Shown here piece after piece: positions 10,044 through 21,193 of a stretch of DNA of 64,000 bases. Made by a program: the position numbers and the translations under genes. Location: NCBI RefSeq assembly GCF_040548815.1, contig NZ_JBEPSM010000001.1, forward strand, positions 1,798,001 to 1,862,000. Direction: 5' to 3'. The notes under the pieces were generated by a model that had not been told where the DNA came from, did no database searches, and saw nothing but the letters and a program-made list of their open reading frames with translations. How positions within the stretch are numbered: position 1 is the first letter of the stretch; every line of letters starts with the position of its first letter. This stretch comes from Kaistia defluvii. Its GTDB lineage: Bacteria > Pseudomonadota > Alphaproteobacteria > Rhizobiales > Kaistiaceae.

Positions 10044-10146
10044 CCACGCCAAAGCCCGCGCCCGGACCGCCCCCTGGCGCGTCCGGCCGCCTGCCCTATC
10101 TCCTGATCGGCGCCCTGGCGCCCCCCCACCAGAACGGATCTCACTT

Positions 10147-11169
10147 ATGCGCACCAAGACACTCGGCGGCACCGGACTTCTCGTTTCCGAAATCTGCCTC
10201 GGCACCATGACCTTCGGCGGCCGCGGCTTCTGGACGGCGATCGGCCAGCTCGACCAGTCGGTCGCCGACAGCATCGTCGCCCGCGCGCTCGATGCCGGCG
10301 TCAACTTCATCGACACGGCCGACGTCTATTCGGAAGGCGTCTCGGAGGAAGTCACCGGCCGCGCCATGGTCAATTCAGGCCGCCAGCGCTCGGACATCGT
10401 GCTCGCCACCAAGGCGCTCGGCCAGACCGGCCCCGGCCCGAACGATCGCGGCGCTTCGCGCGGCCACATCATGGACGCCGTCAAGGCGAGCCTGAAGCGG
10501 CTCGGCACCGACTATATCGACCTCTACCAGATCCACGGCTTCGATCCGCTGACCCCGGTCGAGGAAACCGTGCGGGCGCTCGACGATCTCGTCCGCCAGG
10601 GCCATGTCCGCTATGTCGGCGTCTCCAACTGGGCGTCGTGGCAGATCATGAAGGCGCTGGGGGTCGCCGATCACAAGAACTGGGCCCGCTTCGCCTCGCT
10701 TCAGGCCTATTACACCATCGCCGGCCGCGACCTGGAGCGCGACATCGCGCCGATGCTGCGGGACCAGAAGGTCGGCCTGATGGTCTGGAGCCCGCTCGCC
10801 GGCGGCTTCCTGTCCGGCAAGTATGATCGCGACGGCAAGGGGCCGGACGGCGCCCGCCGCGCCAGCTTCGACTTCCCGCCGATCAACAAGGATCGCGCCT
10901 TCGACGTCATCGACGTGATGCGCGAGATCGGCGACGCCAAGGGTGTCTCGGTCGCCCGCATCGCGCTCGCCTGGCTGCTGCACCAGCCGGTCGTGACCTC
11001 GGTGATCATCGGCGCCAAGAGCGTGGAACAGCTGGACGACAATCTCGCCGCGACGAGCGTGACGCTCTCGGCCGAGGAACTGAAGCGCCTCGACGAAGTC
11101 AGCGCGCTGCCGGCGGAATATCCCGGCTGGATGATCGAACGCCAGAGCGCCAACCGCCGTCCGGACTGA
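10147..11169 (+). CDS. Aldo/keto reductase
   Basis: A 340-residue NADPH-dependent (beta/alpha)8-barrel reductase. The catalytic tetrad is visible as D in FIDTADVYSEG, the Tyr of the same segment, Lys in VLATKALG and His in YQIHGFD. The start motif RTKTLGGTGLLVSEICLGTMTFGG and the C-terminal IIGAKSVEQLDDNLAA are typical of the YajO/Tas-like branch. It follows the SDR on the same strand, so both may answer to the AraC regulator. The spacing of 103 bases allows its own promoter. Confidence 0.93.
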   Translation: MRTKTLGGTGLLVSEICLGTMTFGGRGFWTAIGQLDQSVADSIVARALDAGVNFIDTADVYSEGVSEEVTGRAMVNSGRQRSDIVLATKALGQTGPGPNDRGASRGHIMDAVKASLKRLGTDYIDLYQIHGFDPLTPVEETVRALDDLVRQGHVRYVGVSNWASWQIMKALGVADHKNWARFASLQAYYTIAGRDLERDIAPMLRDQKVGLMVWSPLAGGFLSGKYDRDGKGPDGARRASFDFPPINKDRAFDVIDVMREIGDAKGVSVARIALAWLLHQPVVTSVIIGAKSVEQLDDNLAATSVTLSAEELKRLDEVSALPAEYPGWMIERQSANRRPD

Positions 11170-11207
11170 CGCTTGACGGCAGCCGGCCGCCAGGGGATGC
11201 AGGGCGG

Positions 11208-11918
11208 ATGAGCGATCTCGTCCGCCTTGCCGCCCGCAACAACGCAGAATGGTGCGACGCCGTGTGCCGCAGCTGGGGCCGCCCGGGAGAGTTCCGGCCG
11301 AACGTCTGGCTCAACCGGCATCCGGCGCCACCCTTCTATCCCAATGCCGTCACGCTTACTCCTGACGACGACGGCCGCCAGCGCGCCGCCCTCGAAGCGC
11401 TCGCAAACGAACTCGGCAGCGGCTTCGCGATCAAGGACAGCTTCGCGACGCTCGATCTCGCCCCGCTTGGCTTGGCACCGCTCTTCTCTGCCAGTTGGAT
11501 CGCCCGCCTGCCCGCCAATCCGGCACCGGAAGGCGACCCAGACGGTCTCGACTGGCGGATCGTCGGGACGCCGGAAGCCTTCGATGCCTGGCAGTCCGGA
11601 TGGTCGGGCGACGCCAGCACCCCCTCGCCTTTCGCCGCGACGCTGCTCGAGGATCCCGCCATCACCCTGATCGGCGGCTGGCGCGGCGACACGATCCTTG
11701 CCGGCGCGGCGCTCAACCGCTCCGCCGGCGCCGTGGGCTGGTCGAATGTCTTCGTCCCGGACGAAGCAGCACCCGAATGCCGCGCAGGGGCGCTCCGTTT
11801 CGCGCTCGGCCTCGCGGGAAACCTGCCGCTCCTCGGCTATGAGCGCGGCGAAGCGCTCGCCCAATCCCTCGCGCTGGGCTTCACCGCCTGCGGGCCGCTG
11901 ACAATCTGGGGACGATAA
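11208..11918 (+). CDS. Uncharacterised protein, possibly GNAT-like
   Basis: A 236-residue acidic, soluble protein with no signal peptide or membrane span. I do not recognise a named family. The C-terminal half has alternating strand-like and loop stretches (ITLIGGWRGDTILAGAALNRSAGAVGWSNVFVP, then a helix and LPLLGYERGEALAQSLALGFTACGPLTIW), which is reminiscent of a degenerate GNAT acetyltransferase fold, where a glycine-rich turn precedes the cofactor helix. That is inference. It starts 38 bases after the aldo/keto reductase stop and is probably co-transcribed with it. Confidence 0.7.
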   Translation: MSDLVRLAARNNAEWCDAVCRSWGRPGEFRPNVWLNRHPAPPFYPNAVTLTPDDDGRQRAALEALANELGSGFAIKDSFATLDLAPLGLAPLFSASWIARLPANPAPEGDPDGLDWRIVGTPEAFDAWQSGWSGDASTPSPFAATLLEDPAITLIGGWRGDTILAGAALNRSAGAVGWSNVFVPDEAAPECRAGALRFALGLAGNLPLLGYERGEALAQSLALGFTACGPLTIWGR

Positions 11919-11993
11919 TCCGGAGCGATCAACCCCATGGCCTTTTCCCCGGGGTTCGGGCTAGTTTCGCTCAACGATATCGGGAGGAAATCC

Positions 11994-12722
11994 ATGACTG
12001 AATTCAAGGGCAAGCGCATCCTGGTCACCGGCGCCGGCAAGGGCATCGGCCGCGCCACGGCGCTGCTGCTGGCCGAATATGGCGCCACCGTCGTGGCGCT
12101 TTCGCGCGATCCGAAGGATCTGGAGACGCTGGCGGCCGAGATCGGCTGCGAGACCTATGCCGTCGACCTCGCCGACCCGGTCGCGACGCGCGAGGCGGCC
12201 CGCGCGGCCCAGCCGATCGACCTGCTGGTCAATTGCGCCGGCACCACCACGCTGGAGCCGTTCCTCGACGCCAAGGTCGAGAGCTTCCAGCATCTCTACA
12301 ACGTCAACGTGATCGCCGCGGCGGTTGTGGCCCAGGAAACCGCGCGCAGCATGATCGAGCGCGGCGTGAAGGGCGCAATCGTCAACGTCTCCTCGCTCTC
12401 GTCCTGGATCGGCTTCGAGGACCACGCCGCCTATTGCGCCTCCAAGGGCGGGCTCGACGGGCTGACCACGGTGATGGCCAATGAGCTCGGCCGCAAGGGC
12501 ATCCGCGTCAATGCCGTCAATCCCTGCGTGACGCTGACCCCGATGGCGGTCAAGGCCTGGAGCGACCCGGCCAAGGCTGATCCGATGCTGGCGCGCATCC
12601 CGCTCGGCCGCTTCATCGAGCCGCGCGAAGTCGCCGAGACGATCGCCTATCTGCTCTCCGACCGCGCCTCGATGATCAATGGCGTGGCGCTGCCGGTCGA
12701 TGGCGGATTCCTGGTCAACTGA
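11994..12722 (+). CDS. SDR resembling dicarbonyl/L-xylulose reductase (DCXR)
   Basis: 242 residues, matching DCXR-like tetrameric SDRs nearly motif for motif: VTGAGKGIGRATALLLAEYG, the short loops of that group, NVSS, YCASKGGLDGLTTVMANELG, RVNAVNPCVTLTPM and WSDPAKADPMLARIPLGRF, ending LPVDGGFLVN. Such enzymes reduce alpha-dicarbonyls or sugars such as L-xylulose with NADPH. GGGAGGA at 11982-11988 supports the start. The frame extends upstream to 11937 but without family similarity. It converges on the antiporter gene with a shared hairpin between. Confidence 0.88.
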   Translation: MTEFKGKRILVTGAGKGIGRATALLLAEYGATVVALSRDPKDLETLAAEIGCETYAVDLADPVATREAARAAQPIDLLVNCAGTTTLEPFLDAKVESFQHLYNVNVIAAAVVAQETARSMIERGVKGAIVNVSSLSSWIGFEDHAAYCASKGGLDGLTTVMANELGRKGIRVNAVNPCVTLTPMAVKAWSDPAKADPMLARIPLGRFIEPREVAETIAYLLSDRASMINGVALPVDGGFLVN

Positions 12723-12728
12723 CGATAT

Positions 12729-12763
12729 GACGGCTGGCCCGCCCTTCTGGCGGGTCAGCCGTC
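12729..12763. terminator. Hairpin between the convergent DCXR-like and antiporter genes
   Basis: A 15-bp stem with one G-T wobble (12729-12743 with 12749-12763) and a 5-base loop. It overlaps the last codons of the antiporter gene. It probably terminates the DCXR-like transcript, and possibly both directions, though no long T-run follows. Confidence 0.55.
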
Positions 12764-14551
12764 GCCGGGCTGCATTGCGGCTCCGGCCTCCGCCTCGGGA
12801 TTGGCTGGATAAGGCCCTTCCTCGCTCAGCCGCGCCTCGACGACGGCGCGCACGACCGCCAGGCGGTTGGCGATCGCTTCCGGGGGAAGTCCAATCGACG
12901 CCAGCAATTCGCCGCTCAGCTGCAGGCTGCCCTCGAAGGCCTCCGGCACGACATGGGTGGCGCCCAGATCCAGCAATTCCCGCGCATGCGCGACGCTGCG
13001 CGCGCGGGCATGGATCGTGGAGCCCGGCCAGCGGGCGCGAATCGTCTCGACCATGCGCTTCGCCATGTCGCCGCCATCGGCCGTGACCACGAAGGCCAGC
13101 GCATTTTCCGCGCCGAGCCGCGTCAGGATCTCGGCGCGAGTCGCATCGCCGTAAAACACCGGCAGTCCGTCCTGCTTCGCGCGCTCGACATGGACGACAT
13201 CGAGATCCAGCGCCACGAAGGGGATGCCCTCGGCGCGGAGAAGGCCGCCGACCATCCCGCCGACGCGGCCATAGCCGCCGATGATGACGTGATCGACCCA
13301 CTCCTCATCGGCGTGGACGCCGTGCTTCGCCATATGGGTCCGGCTTTCCATCGCCTTTGCGATGCGCCCGCCGATCATGCCAAGCGCCGGCGTGAACATC
13401 ATGGAAAGCGCCGCAACGGTGGTCGCGAAATGGGCGACATCGGCGGTGATGACATTGTCCCGGAAGGCCAGCGCGAACATGACGAAGGCGAACTCGCCGG
13501 CGCCGGCGAGCAGGAAGGCCATCTCGATCGCGACCGAGCGCTCGACGCGGACGAGACGGGCGGCGACATAGGCCGTCACGAGCTTGACCGCCAGCATCAG
13601 CACGAGCGCCAGCAGCACCATCGTCCATTGCAGGTAGACGATGTCGAGATCGATCGTCATGCCGACGGTCATGAAGAACAGGCCGAGCAGCAGATCCCGG
13701 AACGGCTCGACATCGACATCGAGCTGGTGGCGGTATTCGCTCTCGCTGAGCAGCAGGCCGGCAAGGAATGCGCCGAGCGCCGAGGAAAGTCCCGCCGCCG
13801 AGGTCAGCGCGCCCGCGCCGATGATGATCAGCAGCGTGATTGCGATCAGCAAGGTGCGATTTCCGGTGGCACCGGCAAGCTGCATCAACGGCTTGATCAG
13901 GAAGCGGCCAAGCGCGAGCACGGCGATGACCACGGCGATCGCGATGCCGATGCCCTGGACCAAAGCGAGGCCGACGCTGGCGCCCGCCGTCGCCCCCGCG
14001 GTGCCCAGGATGCCGACGACAATGACCACGGGAACGACGGTCAGATCCTGGAGGATCAGCACGCCGAGCGTCGTCCGGCCCGCCGGCGCCACGAGGCGCT
14101 TCCGTTCGATCAGTGACTGGGTGACGATCGCGGTCGAGGACAGCGCGAACGCCATGCCGAGCACCAGGGAATCGTCGAACTGGAACCCTGAGATCGCGGC
14201 CATCGCATAGATGGCGCCGGTGGCGAAGATGACCTGAAGGCCGCCGACCTGGACCATCATCTTGCCGATGGCGGCAAGCCGCGCCAGCGACAGCTCCAGC
14301 CCGATGGTGAACAGCAGGAACAGAACGCCGAGATCGCCCAGTGTCTGCAGGCGGGTCACGTCGCTGATCGCGGCATAGCCGAAGATCGGCCAGGTCTCGG
14401 CCAGATGGCCGAAGCCGCCAGGCCCCACCGCCACGCCGGCGATGAGAAAGCCCAGCACGACGCCGAGCCGCATATACTGGAACAGCGGAACGACGATGCC
14501 CGCGGCGACCAGGAAGATCAGAAGTTCCCTGCCCGCCGCGAGATGTTCCAC
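12755..14551 (-). CDS. CPA2 monovalent cation/proton antiporter, KefB/YbaL-like, with RCK domain
   Basis: A 598-residue inner-membrane protein. Residues 1-390 form a Na+/H+ exchanger domain of about 12 spans, including GVVLGFLIAGVAVGPGGFG, LFTIGLELSL and FALSSTAIVTQSL. A cytosolic TrkA-N/RCK domain follows with Rossmann motif VIIGGYGRVGGMVGGLL, which binds nucleotide and gates transport. The family exports K+ or Na+ in exchange for protons, in KefB/C under glutathione-adduct control. The start is a GTG preceded by GAGG; no ATG fits. It begins 36 bases after alaS and is probably read through from it. Confidence 0.93.
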   Translation of the reverse strand: MEHLAAGRELLIFLVAAGIVVPLFQYMRLGVVLGFLIAGVAVGPGGFGHLAETWPIFGYAAISDVTRLQTLGDLGVLFLLFTIGLELSLARLAAIGKMMVQVGGLQVIFATGAIYAMAAISGFQFDDSLVLGMAFALSSTAIVTQSLIERKRLVAPAGRTTLGVLILQDLTVVPVVIVVGILGTAGATAGASVGLALVQGIGIAIAVVIAVLALGRFLIKPLMQLAGATGNRTLLIAITLLIIIGAGALTSAAGLSSALGAFLAGLLLSESEYRHQLDVDVEPFRDLLLGLFFMTVGMTIDLDIVYLQWTMVLLALVLMLAVKLVTAYVAARLVRVERSVAIEMAFLLAGAGEFAFVMFALAFRDNVITADVAHFATTVAALSMMFTPALGMIGGRIAKAMESRTHMAKHGVHADEEWVDHVIIGGYGRVGGMVGGLLRAEGIPFVALDLDVVHVERAKQDGLPVFYGDATRAEILTRLGAENALAFVVTADGGDMAKRMVETIRARWPGSTIHARARSVAHARELLDLGATHVVPEAFEGSLQLSGELLASIGLPPEAIANRLAVVRAVVEARLSEEGPYPANPEAEAGAAMQPGDG

Positions 14552-14587
14552 AGCGTTATCCTCGTTTGGGGCGTGGCCCCGCCGGAA

Positions 14588-17239
14588 CTAGCCTGCCAGT
14601 ACCGCCTCGATCGCCGCCAGCGCATCGTCGGCCTTGGCGCCATCCGGGCCACCGGCCTGCGCCATGTCCGGCCGGCCGCCGCCGCCCTTGCCGCCCAGCG
14701 CATCCGAGCCGGCGCGAACCAGGTCGATGGCGCTGTACTGGCCAACCAGATCCTCGCTGACGCCAACGACCAGACCGGCCTTGCCATCATCCGAGACGCC
14801 GACGATCGCGACGATACCGGAACCGACCGACTTCTTGGCGTCGTCGACCAGGCCCTTGAGGTCCTTGGGCGAAATGCCGGACACCACACGTCCAAGATAG
14901 CGCACGGAGCCGATTTCGCGAACGCCGTCGCCGGCCGCCTGGCCGCCACCGCCGCCCAGCGCCAGCTTCTTCTTGGCCTCGGCCAGTTCGCGCTCAAGGC
15001 GACGCTTGTCCTCGACCAGCGACTGGACCCGGTCCGCCGCCTCGTCGGGGCGCACCTTGAGCGCAGCCGCGACCGCCTTCAGGCGCTTGTCCTGTAGTTC
15101 CAGATGCTCGCGGGCCGCCTTGCCGGTCAGCGCCTCGACGCGGCGCACGCCGGCCGCGACCGCGCTTTCGCCGACAAAGGTGACCAGGCCGATTTCGCCG
15201 GTGCGGCCGACATGGGTGCCGCCGCAAAGCTCGACCGAATAGGGCTTGCCGTTCTCTTCGCCCATGGTGACGACGCGAACTTCATCGCCATACTTCTCGC
15301 CGAACAGCGCCATCGCGCCGGAATGCATCGCCTCGTCGCGATCCATCAGGCGGGTGACGACCGGCGCGTCCTGCAGGACGATCTGGTTGGCGATCTCCTC
15401 GACGGCGGCGAGTTCGGCCTCGTCGATCGGCTTCGGGTGGCTGAAATCGAAACGCAGGCGTTCCGGCGCGACCAGCGAGCCCTTCTGGGCGACGTGATCG
15501 CCGAGCACACGGCGCAGTGCTGCGTGCAGCAGATGGGTCGCCGAATGGTTGGAGCGGATGGTGCCGCGGCGGCCATGATCGACGACAAGGCGCACGGCGT
15601 CGCCGGTCTTGACCGAACCGCTCTCGACCTGCCCGACATGCACGAACAGGCCATCGGCGCGCTTCTGCGTGTCCTCGATCCGGATGACGGCGCCGCCCTC
15701 GGTCTCGATCCGGCCGGCATCGCCGACCTGGCCGCCCGATTCGGCATAGAACGGCGTCTGGTTGACGACGATCGACACCGGCTCGCCGGCCTTGGCCTCG
15801 GCAATCTCGGCGCCGTCGCGCACCAGGGCCAGCACCTTGCCTTCGGCGGCTTCCGCCGAATAGCCGAGGAACTCGGTCGCGCCGAGCTTGTCGCGCAGCG
15901 AGAACCAGACCGTCTCCGTCGCGGTGTCGCCCGAACCCGCCCAATTGGCGCGGGCCTCGGCCTTCTGCCGCTCCATCGCCGTCTGGAACGCGTCCGTATC
16001 GACGCCAATGCCGCGGGCGCGCAGCGCGTCCTGCGTCAGGTCGAGCGGGAAGCCATAGGTGTCGTAGAGCTTGAACGCAGTCTCGCCATCGAGCGTCGCG
16101 CCGCTGGTGAGCGTGCCCGTCGCGTCGTCGAGCAGCGTCAGGCCGCGCGCCAGCGTGCGGCGGAAGCGGATTTCCTCCAGCCGCAGCGTCTCGGTGATCA
16201 GCGCTTCGGCGCGCAGCAGTTCCGGATAGGCCTGGCCCATTTCGCGGACCAGCGCCGGCACCAGGCGCCACATCAGCGGCTCCGCCGCGCCCAGCAGATG
16301 CGCGTGGCGCATGGCGCGGCGCATGATGCGGCGCAGCACATAGCCGCGGCCTTCATTGGACGGCAGCACGCCGTCGGCGATCAGGAAGGAGGTGGCGCGC
16401 AGATGGTCGGCGATGATGCGGTGGCTGGCGCGGTTGGCGCCCTCGGCCGGCACGCCGGTCGCCTCGACCGAGGCGCGGATCAGCGCCTTGAACAGGTCGA
16501 TGTCGTAATTGTCGTGCACGCCCTGCATGACCGCGGCGACGCGCTCGAGGCCCATGCCGGTATCGATTGACGGGCGCGGCAGCGGCACGCGGTTGCCCGG
16601 CGCGATCTGCTCGAACTGCATGAAGACGAGATTCCAGATCTCGATGAAGCGGTCGCCATCCTCGTCCGGGCTGCCGGGCGGGCCGCCGGGGATGTGGTCG
16701 CCATGGTCGAAGAAGATCTCCGAGCAGGGACCGCACGGGCCGGTATCGCCCATCTGCCAGAAATTGTCCGACGTCGCGATGCGGATGATCCGGTCTTCCG
16801 ACAGGCCGGCAATCTTCTTCCAGAGGCCGAAGGCTTCCTCGTCGTCGTGATAGACGGTGACGAGCAGCTTCTCGCGCGCCAGGCCGAATTCCTTGGTGAC
16901 CAGCGTCCAGGCCAGCTCGATCGCGCGTTCCTTGAAATAGTCGCCGAACGAGAAATTGCCGAGCATCTCGAAGAAGGTGTGATGCCGGGCGGTGTAGCCG
17001 ACATTGTCGAGATCATTGTGCTTGCCGCCGGCGCGGACGCATTTCTGCGAGGTCGTGGCGCGCGGATAGGGCGCTGCCGACCGGCCGGTGAAATAGTCCT
17101 TGAACTGGACCATGCCGGCATTGGTGAACATCAGCGTCGGATCGTTGCGCGGCACGAGCGGGCTCGACGCGACGATCTCGTGACCGTTCTTCTGATAGAA
17201 GCCGAGATACGCCGACCGGATGTCGTTGACGCTGCTCAT
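14588..17239 (-). CDS. alaS: Alanine-tRNA ligase
   Basis: Charges tRNA-Ala. The 883 residues hold, in order, the class II catalytic core ([31 protein letters not shown]), the editing domain with zinc ligands HSATHLLH and [12 protein letters not shown], and the C-Ala domain with a coiled-coil and glycine-rich linker (LALGGGGGQ) leading to the DHHA1-like tail. The length is normal for the family and all motifs are intact. It lies between a GFA-family gene and the antiporter, and is on the same strand as recA, a gene order common in rhizobia. Confidence 0.98.
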   Translation of the reverse strand: MSSVNDIRSAYLGFYQKNGHEIVASSPLVPRNDPTLMFTNAGMVQFKDYFTGRSAAPYPRATTSQKCVRAGGKHNDLDNVGYTARHHTFFEMLGNFSFGDYFKERAIELAWTLVTKEFGLAREKLLVTVYHDDEEAFGLWKKIAGLSEDRIIRIATSDNFWQMGDTGPCGPCSEIFFDHGDHIPGGPPGSPDEDGDRFIEIWNLVFMQFEQIAPGNRVPLPRPSIDTGMGLERVAAVMQGVHDNYDIDLFKALIRASVEATGVPAEGANRASHRIIADHLRATSFLIADGVLPSNEGRGYVLRRIMRRAMRHAHLLGAAEPLMWRLVPALVREMGQAYPELLRAEALITETLRLEEIRFRRTLARGLTLLDDATGTLTSGATLDGETAFKLYDTYGFPLDLTQDALRARGIGVDTDAFQTAMERQKAEARANWAGSGDTATETVWFSLRDKLGATEFLGYSAEAAEGKVLALVRDGAEIAEAKAGEPVSIVVNQTPFYAESGGQVGDAGRIETEGGAVIRIEDTQKRADGLFVHVGQVESGSVKTGDAVRLVVDHGRRGTIRSNHSATHLLHAALRRVLGDHVAQKGSLVAPERLRFDFSHPKPIDEAELAAVEEIANQIVLQDAPVVTRLMDRDEAMHSGAMALFGEKYGDEVRVVTMGEENGKPYSVELCGGTHVGRTGEIGLVTFVGESAVAAGVRRVEALTGKAAREHLELQDKRLKAVAAALKVRPDEAADRVQSLVEDKRRLERELAEAKKKLALGGGGGQAAGDGVREIGSVRYLGRVVSGISPKDLKGLVDDAKKSVGSGIVAIVGVSDDGKAGLVVGVSEDLVGQYSAIDLVRAGSDALGGKGGGGRPDMAQAGGPDGAKADDALAAIEAVLAG

Positions 17240-17381
17240 GGAAACTGACCCGCCTGCTACAGAGGGGGGCGCGCAAGAGCGTACCCCGCCGAAGGAATTG
17301 TGCGGGCGTTTGTAGCGACCGGTCGACGGACTGTCCAGAAAACGCGTAAGCCGTCCTTAACGCCGCGCGCGGCGGCGCCGT

Positions 17382-17741
17382 TCAGGCGCTGCGACCGTCA
17401 TAGGCCGTGACCGTCACCGCCGTGAGATCGACGTCGTCCAGGCAGCGCACATTGACCGCCACCATCGCCGAACCGTCCGGCGCGGTGCCGCGGCCGAAGG
17501 AGCCGACGCCGCAGGTCGCGCAGAAGAGATGGTGGATGCGCCGATGGTTGAACTGGTAGTCGGAAAGGGAATCGGCGCCCTGCTCCAGCTCGAAATCGCC
17601 GGCGGGCACGAAGGCGAGCCAATGGCCGCGCTTGCCGCAGATCGAGCAATTGCACGAGATCGCCGCGTCGAAGGCGCCGCGCGCCGTGAAGCGCACGCGC
17701 CCGCAATGACAGCCGCCGCTCCGCGTCTCCAGCTCGGTCAT
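17382..17741 (-). CDS. GFA/CENP-V family zinc protein
   Basis: A 119-residue single-domain protein of the glutathione-dependent formaldehyde-activating enzyme-like family. Zinc ligands are visible as [18 protein letters not shown] and [14 protein letters not shown]. Family members bind zinc through a beta-tent fold; for most, including this one, the substrate is not established and the enzyme name is nominal. GGAGG lies seven bases before the ATG at 17741 and almost touches the one at 17747, so 17741 is preferred. It sits between recA and alaS on the same strand. Confidence 0.9.
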   Translation of the reverse strand: MTELETRSGGCHCGRVRFTARGAFDAAISCNCSICGKRGHWLAFVPAGDFELEQGADSLSDYQFNHRRIHHLFCATCGVGSFGRGTAPDGSAMVAVNVRCLDDVDLTAVTVTAYDGRSA

Positions 17742-17787
17742 CCCCATTCCTCCCCGGCACGACTTCTAGCCAGCATGTCCAAAGCGC

Positions 17788-17811
17788 GGATGGCGGCGAC
17801 CGCCGCCATCC
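17788..17811 (-). terminator. Probable recA terminator
   Basis: A 9-bp perfect stem (GGATGGCGG at 17788-17796 with CCGCCATCC at 17803-17811), 20 bases downstream of the recA stop on the minus strand. It is followed on that strand by GCGCTTTGG, so the T-run is short. Confidence 0.55.
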
Positions 17812-17831
17812 GATGTGCCCGGCCGGGACGA

Positions 17832-18917
<1,086 letters not shown>

Positions 18918-18967
18918 TCCGGCGCTCCTTATTCCACACCGCTCGGACGTGAGCAAACAGGGACAAT

Positions 18968-18982
18968 GTACACGTTTTGTTC
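18968..18982 (-). promoter_or_regulatory. Candidate SOS (LexA) box of recA
   Basis: On the recA strand the 15 bases read GAACAAAACGTGTAC, one mismatch from the alphaproteobacterial GAAC-N7-GAAC consensus. The site is 51-65 bases upstream of the recA start codon, within the expected promoter. Confidence 0.65.
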
Positions 18983-19114
18983 TCGTCATCAAGCGGGAAT
19001 ACGGCGACCCTTGTTCTCTTTTTGAGCCACGACGCCGCAGGGCGGGCTAGAGTGGCAGCAAGGAAGGTGCGGACGCCACCGCTGCGAGCCGCAAGCCGGA
19101 CCCGAGGAGACCGC

Positions 19115-20485
19115 ATGATGTCGCTCCCGCCTGCCCCGATCCCAGCTCCGCCGCCTCTCCGCGCCCTGCCCCGCCGCCTGGCCGCCCTTGTCGCCCTGAG
19201 CCTGGGCTGCGCGATGACACTGCCACCCCCTGCCCGCGCCGAGGAGGCGACCCCGATGACAGCGCAGCAATCGGATCCCGCAACGCTTGGCTGGATGGTC
19301 GGCGCGCCGCCGCCGGCCGACAAGATCATCCGCTTCAGCGACGGCGACTATTTCACCTTCCCAAAGCTGCGCTGGACGGTCTGCCATTTCCGCCAGCTGA
19401 TGCCGACGATCGGCGTCGGGCGCGGCCTCGGGCCGCTGCGCTTCTTCGAACGGAAGATCGACGATTCGATCGAGGGCCTGAGCTTCATGCCGCTTGGAAG
19501 CACCAAGCCGATGACGTTCGGCGACGCGTTCGACGTCAACTATACCGATGGCCTCGTCATCCTGCACAAGGGCGTGCTAATCTATGAGCGCTATGCCGGC
19601 TGCCTGGACGAGACCGGGCAGCATGCGGCGATGTCGGTGACCAAGTCGCTGACCGGCCTGCTGGGCGAAATACTCGTCGCCGAGGGGACGATCGACGACA
19701 AGGCGAAGGTGGCGACGCTAGTGCCGGAACTCGCCGGCAGCGCCTTCGGCGACGCGACCGTGCGCCAGGTGCTCGATATGACCACCGGGCTTCACTACAG
19801 CGAGGACTATTCGGATCCAAACGCCGATGTCTGGATCTATTCGGCCGCCGGCAGTCCGTTGCCAAAGCCCGCCGACTACAAGGGCCCGCGCAGCTATTTC
19901 GATTACCTGAAGACGGTGCGCAAGGAAGGCGAGCATGGCGCCGCCTTCGGCTACAAGACGATCAATTCCGATGCGCTTGGCTGGATCATCGTCCGCGTCA
20001 CCGGCAAGTCGGTGGCCACGCTGCTGTCGGAGCGGATCTGGAGCCGGATGGGCGCCGAGCTGGACGCCTATTACACGGTCGATTCGATCGGCACGCCGTT
20101 TGCCGGCGGCGGGTTCAATGCCGGCCTGCGCGACCTCGCGCGGATCGGCCAGCTGATGCTGGGTGGCGGGATGCTGAACGGCGAACGCCTGATCCCGGAG
20201 GCCGCGATCGCCCATATCCGCGCCGGCGGCGACCCGGCCAAGTTCGCCAAGGCCGACTACCCGCTGCTCAAGGGCTGGAGCTATACCGGCATGTGGTGGA
20301 TCACCAACAATCCGAACGGCGCCTTCATGGCGCGCGGCGTGCACGGCCAGGCGATTTATATCGATCCGGCCGCGCAGATGGTGATTGCCCGCTTCGCCTC
20401 GAACCCGGTCACCAGCAACGCGGCCAACGACCCGACCAGCCTGCCGGCCTATGCCGCCGTGGCGGACTACCTGAAGGACAAGTAG
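19115..20485 (+). CDS. Exported serine hydrolase, class C beta-lactamase fold (NylB-like)
   Basis: About 456 residues with an N-terminal signal (LAALVALSLGCAMTLPPPARA) pointing to the periplasm. The catalytic SxxK is MSVTKS. A Tyr follows in FGYKTINSDALGW and the third motif is HGQAIYIDP, an arrangement like 6-aminohexanoate-dimer hydrolase (NylB) and related esterases more than true beta-lactamases. GAGGAGA at 19104-19110 serves ATGs at 19115 and 19118. It is divergent from recA and its end lies 18 bases from the end of the convergent SDR. Substrate unknown; an esterase, amidase or peptidase is plausible. Confidence 0.85.
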   Translation: MMSLPPAPIPAPPPLRALPRRLAALVALSLGCAMTLPPPARAEEATPMTAQQSDPATLGWMVGAPPPADKIIRFSDGDYFTFPKLRWTVCHFRQLMPTIGVGRGLGPLRFFERKIDDSIEGLSFMPLGSTKPMTFGDAFDVNYTDGLVILHKGVLIYERYAGCLDETGQHAAMSVTKSLTGLLGEILVAEGTIDDKAKVATLVPELAGSAFGDATVRQVLDMTTGLHYSEDYSDPNADVWIYSAAGSPLPKPADYKGPRSYFDYLKTVRKEGEHGAAFGYKTINSDALGWIIVRVTGKSVATLLSERIWSRMGAELDAYYTVDSIGTPFAGGGFNAGLRDLARIGQLMLGGGMLNGERLIPEAAIAHIRAGGDPAKFAKADYPLLKGWSYTGMWWITNNPNGAFMARGVHGQAIYIDPAAQMVIARFASNPVTSNAANDPTSLPAYAAVADYLKDK

Positions 20486-20503
20486 CCCCGCCCGCGCAGG
20501 GGA

Positions 20504-21193
20504 TCAGGACGTCAGGCCGCCATCGACGGTGATCGTCTGGCCGGTGACATAGCGCGCCAGCGGCGAGACGAGATAGGCGACGGCGCTGGCAAGCTCGGCG
20601 ACTTCGCCATAGCGGCCGGCCGGGATGCGGGCGATCCGCTCGGCCGTGCTGGGCAGCGAATCGATGAAGCCGGGCGCGACCGCGTTGATGGTGATGCCAT
20701 CCTTGGCGAGCGTGCGCGCCGCCACTGCGACATAGGCGGAAAGCCCGGCGCGCAGTACCGAGGACGAGGCGAAATCGCCATCCGGCCGGGCGGCGGCAAA
20801 GCTCGACATGGCGACGAAAGCGCCCTTCGAGGCTTCCAGATCGGCGCGCGCCGCCCGCAACAGCCGGACGGTCGGCATCAGGAACATGTCCTGCGCGGCG
20901 CGCCAGTCGTCGTCGTCGAGATCGAGCAGCTTCTTCTTGGCGGCATGGCCGCTATTGGCGACGATGGCGTCGATCCGGCCCGTCTCCGCCCGGGCGCGCT
21001 CGACCAGCGCCTGCAAATCCTTGGCGTTCGTCACATCGCCGCGCACGGCGAAGCCGCCCAGTTCCTTGGCCAGCGCCTCGACGCCTTCCGAACGGCCGAG
21101 CAGGCCGACCCGATAGCCGTCGGCGGCCAGGCGGCGGGCGATACCCGCGCCGATTCCCTTGCTGGCGGCGGTGACGAGAGCGGTCTTCGACAT
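20504..21193 (-). CDS. Atypical SDR lacking the usual Tyr-Lys pair
   Basis: 229 residues with an intact Rossmann motif (TAASKGIGAGIA), a canonical-looking VANSGH in place of NNAG, MSS as the catalytic-serine region and a C-terminal GQTITVDGG. Where classical SDRs have YxxxK before the long helix, this protein reads FASSSVLRAGLSAY, so Tyr appears replaced by Ser and Lys by Arg. It may therefore use other catalytic residues or bind cofactor without the standard reaction. The start at 21193 is set by the Rossmann motif; the frame is open further upstream. It is divergent from psuG. Confidence 0.85.
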   Translation of the reverse strand: MSKTALVTAASKGIGAGIARRLAADGYRVGLLGRSEGVEALAKELGGFAVRGDVTNAKDLQALVERARAETGRIDAIVANSGHAAKKKLLDLDDDDWRAAQDMFLMPTVRLLRAARADLEASKGAFVAMSSFAAARPDGDFASSSVLRAGLSAYVAVAARTLAKDGITINAVAPGFIDSLPSTAERIARIPAGRYGEVAELASAVAYLVSPLARYVTGQTITVDGGLTS

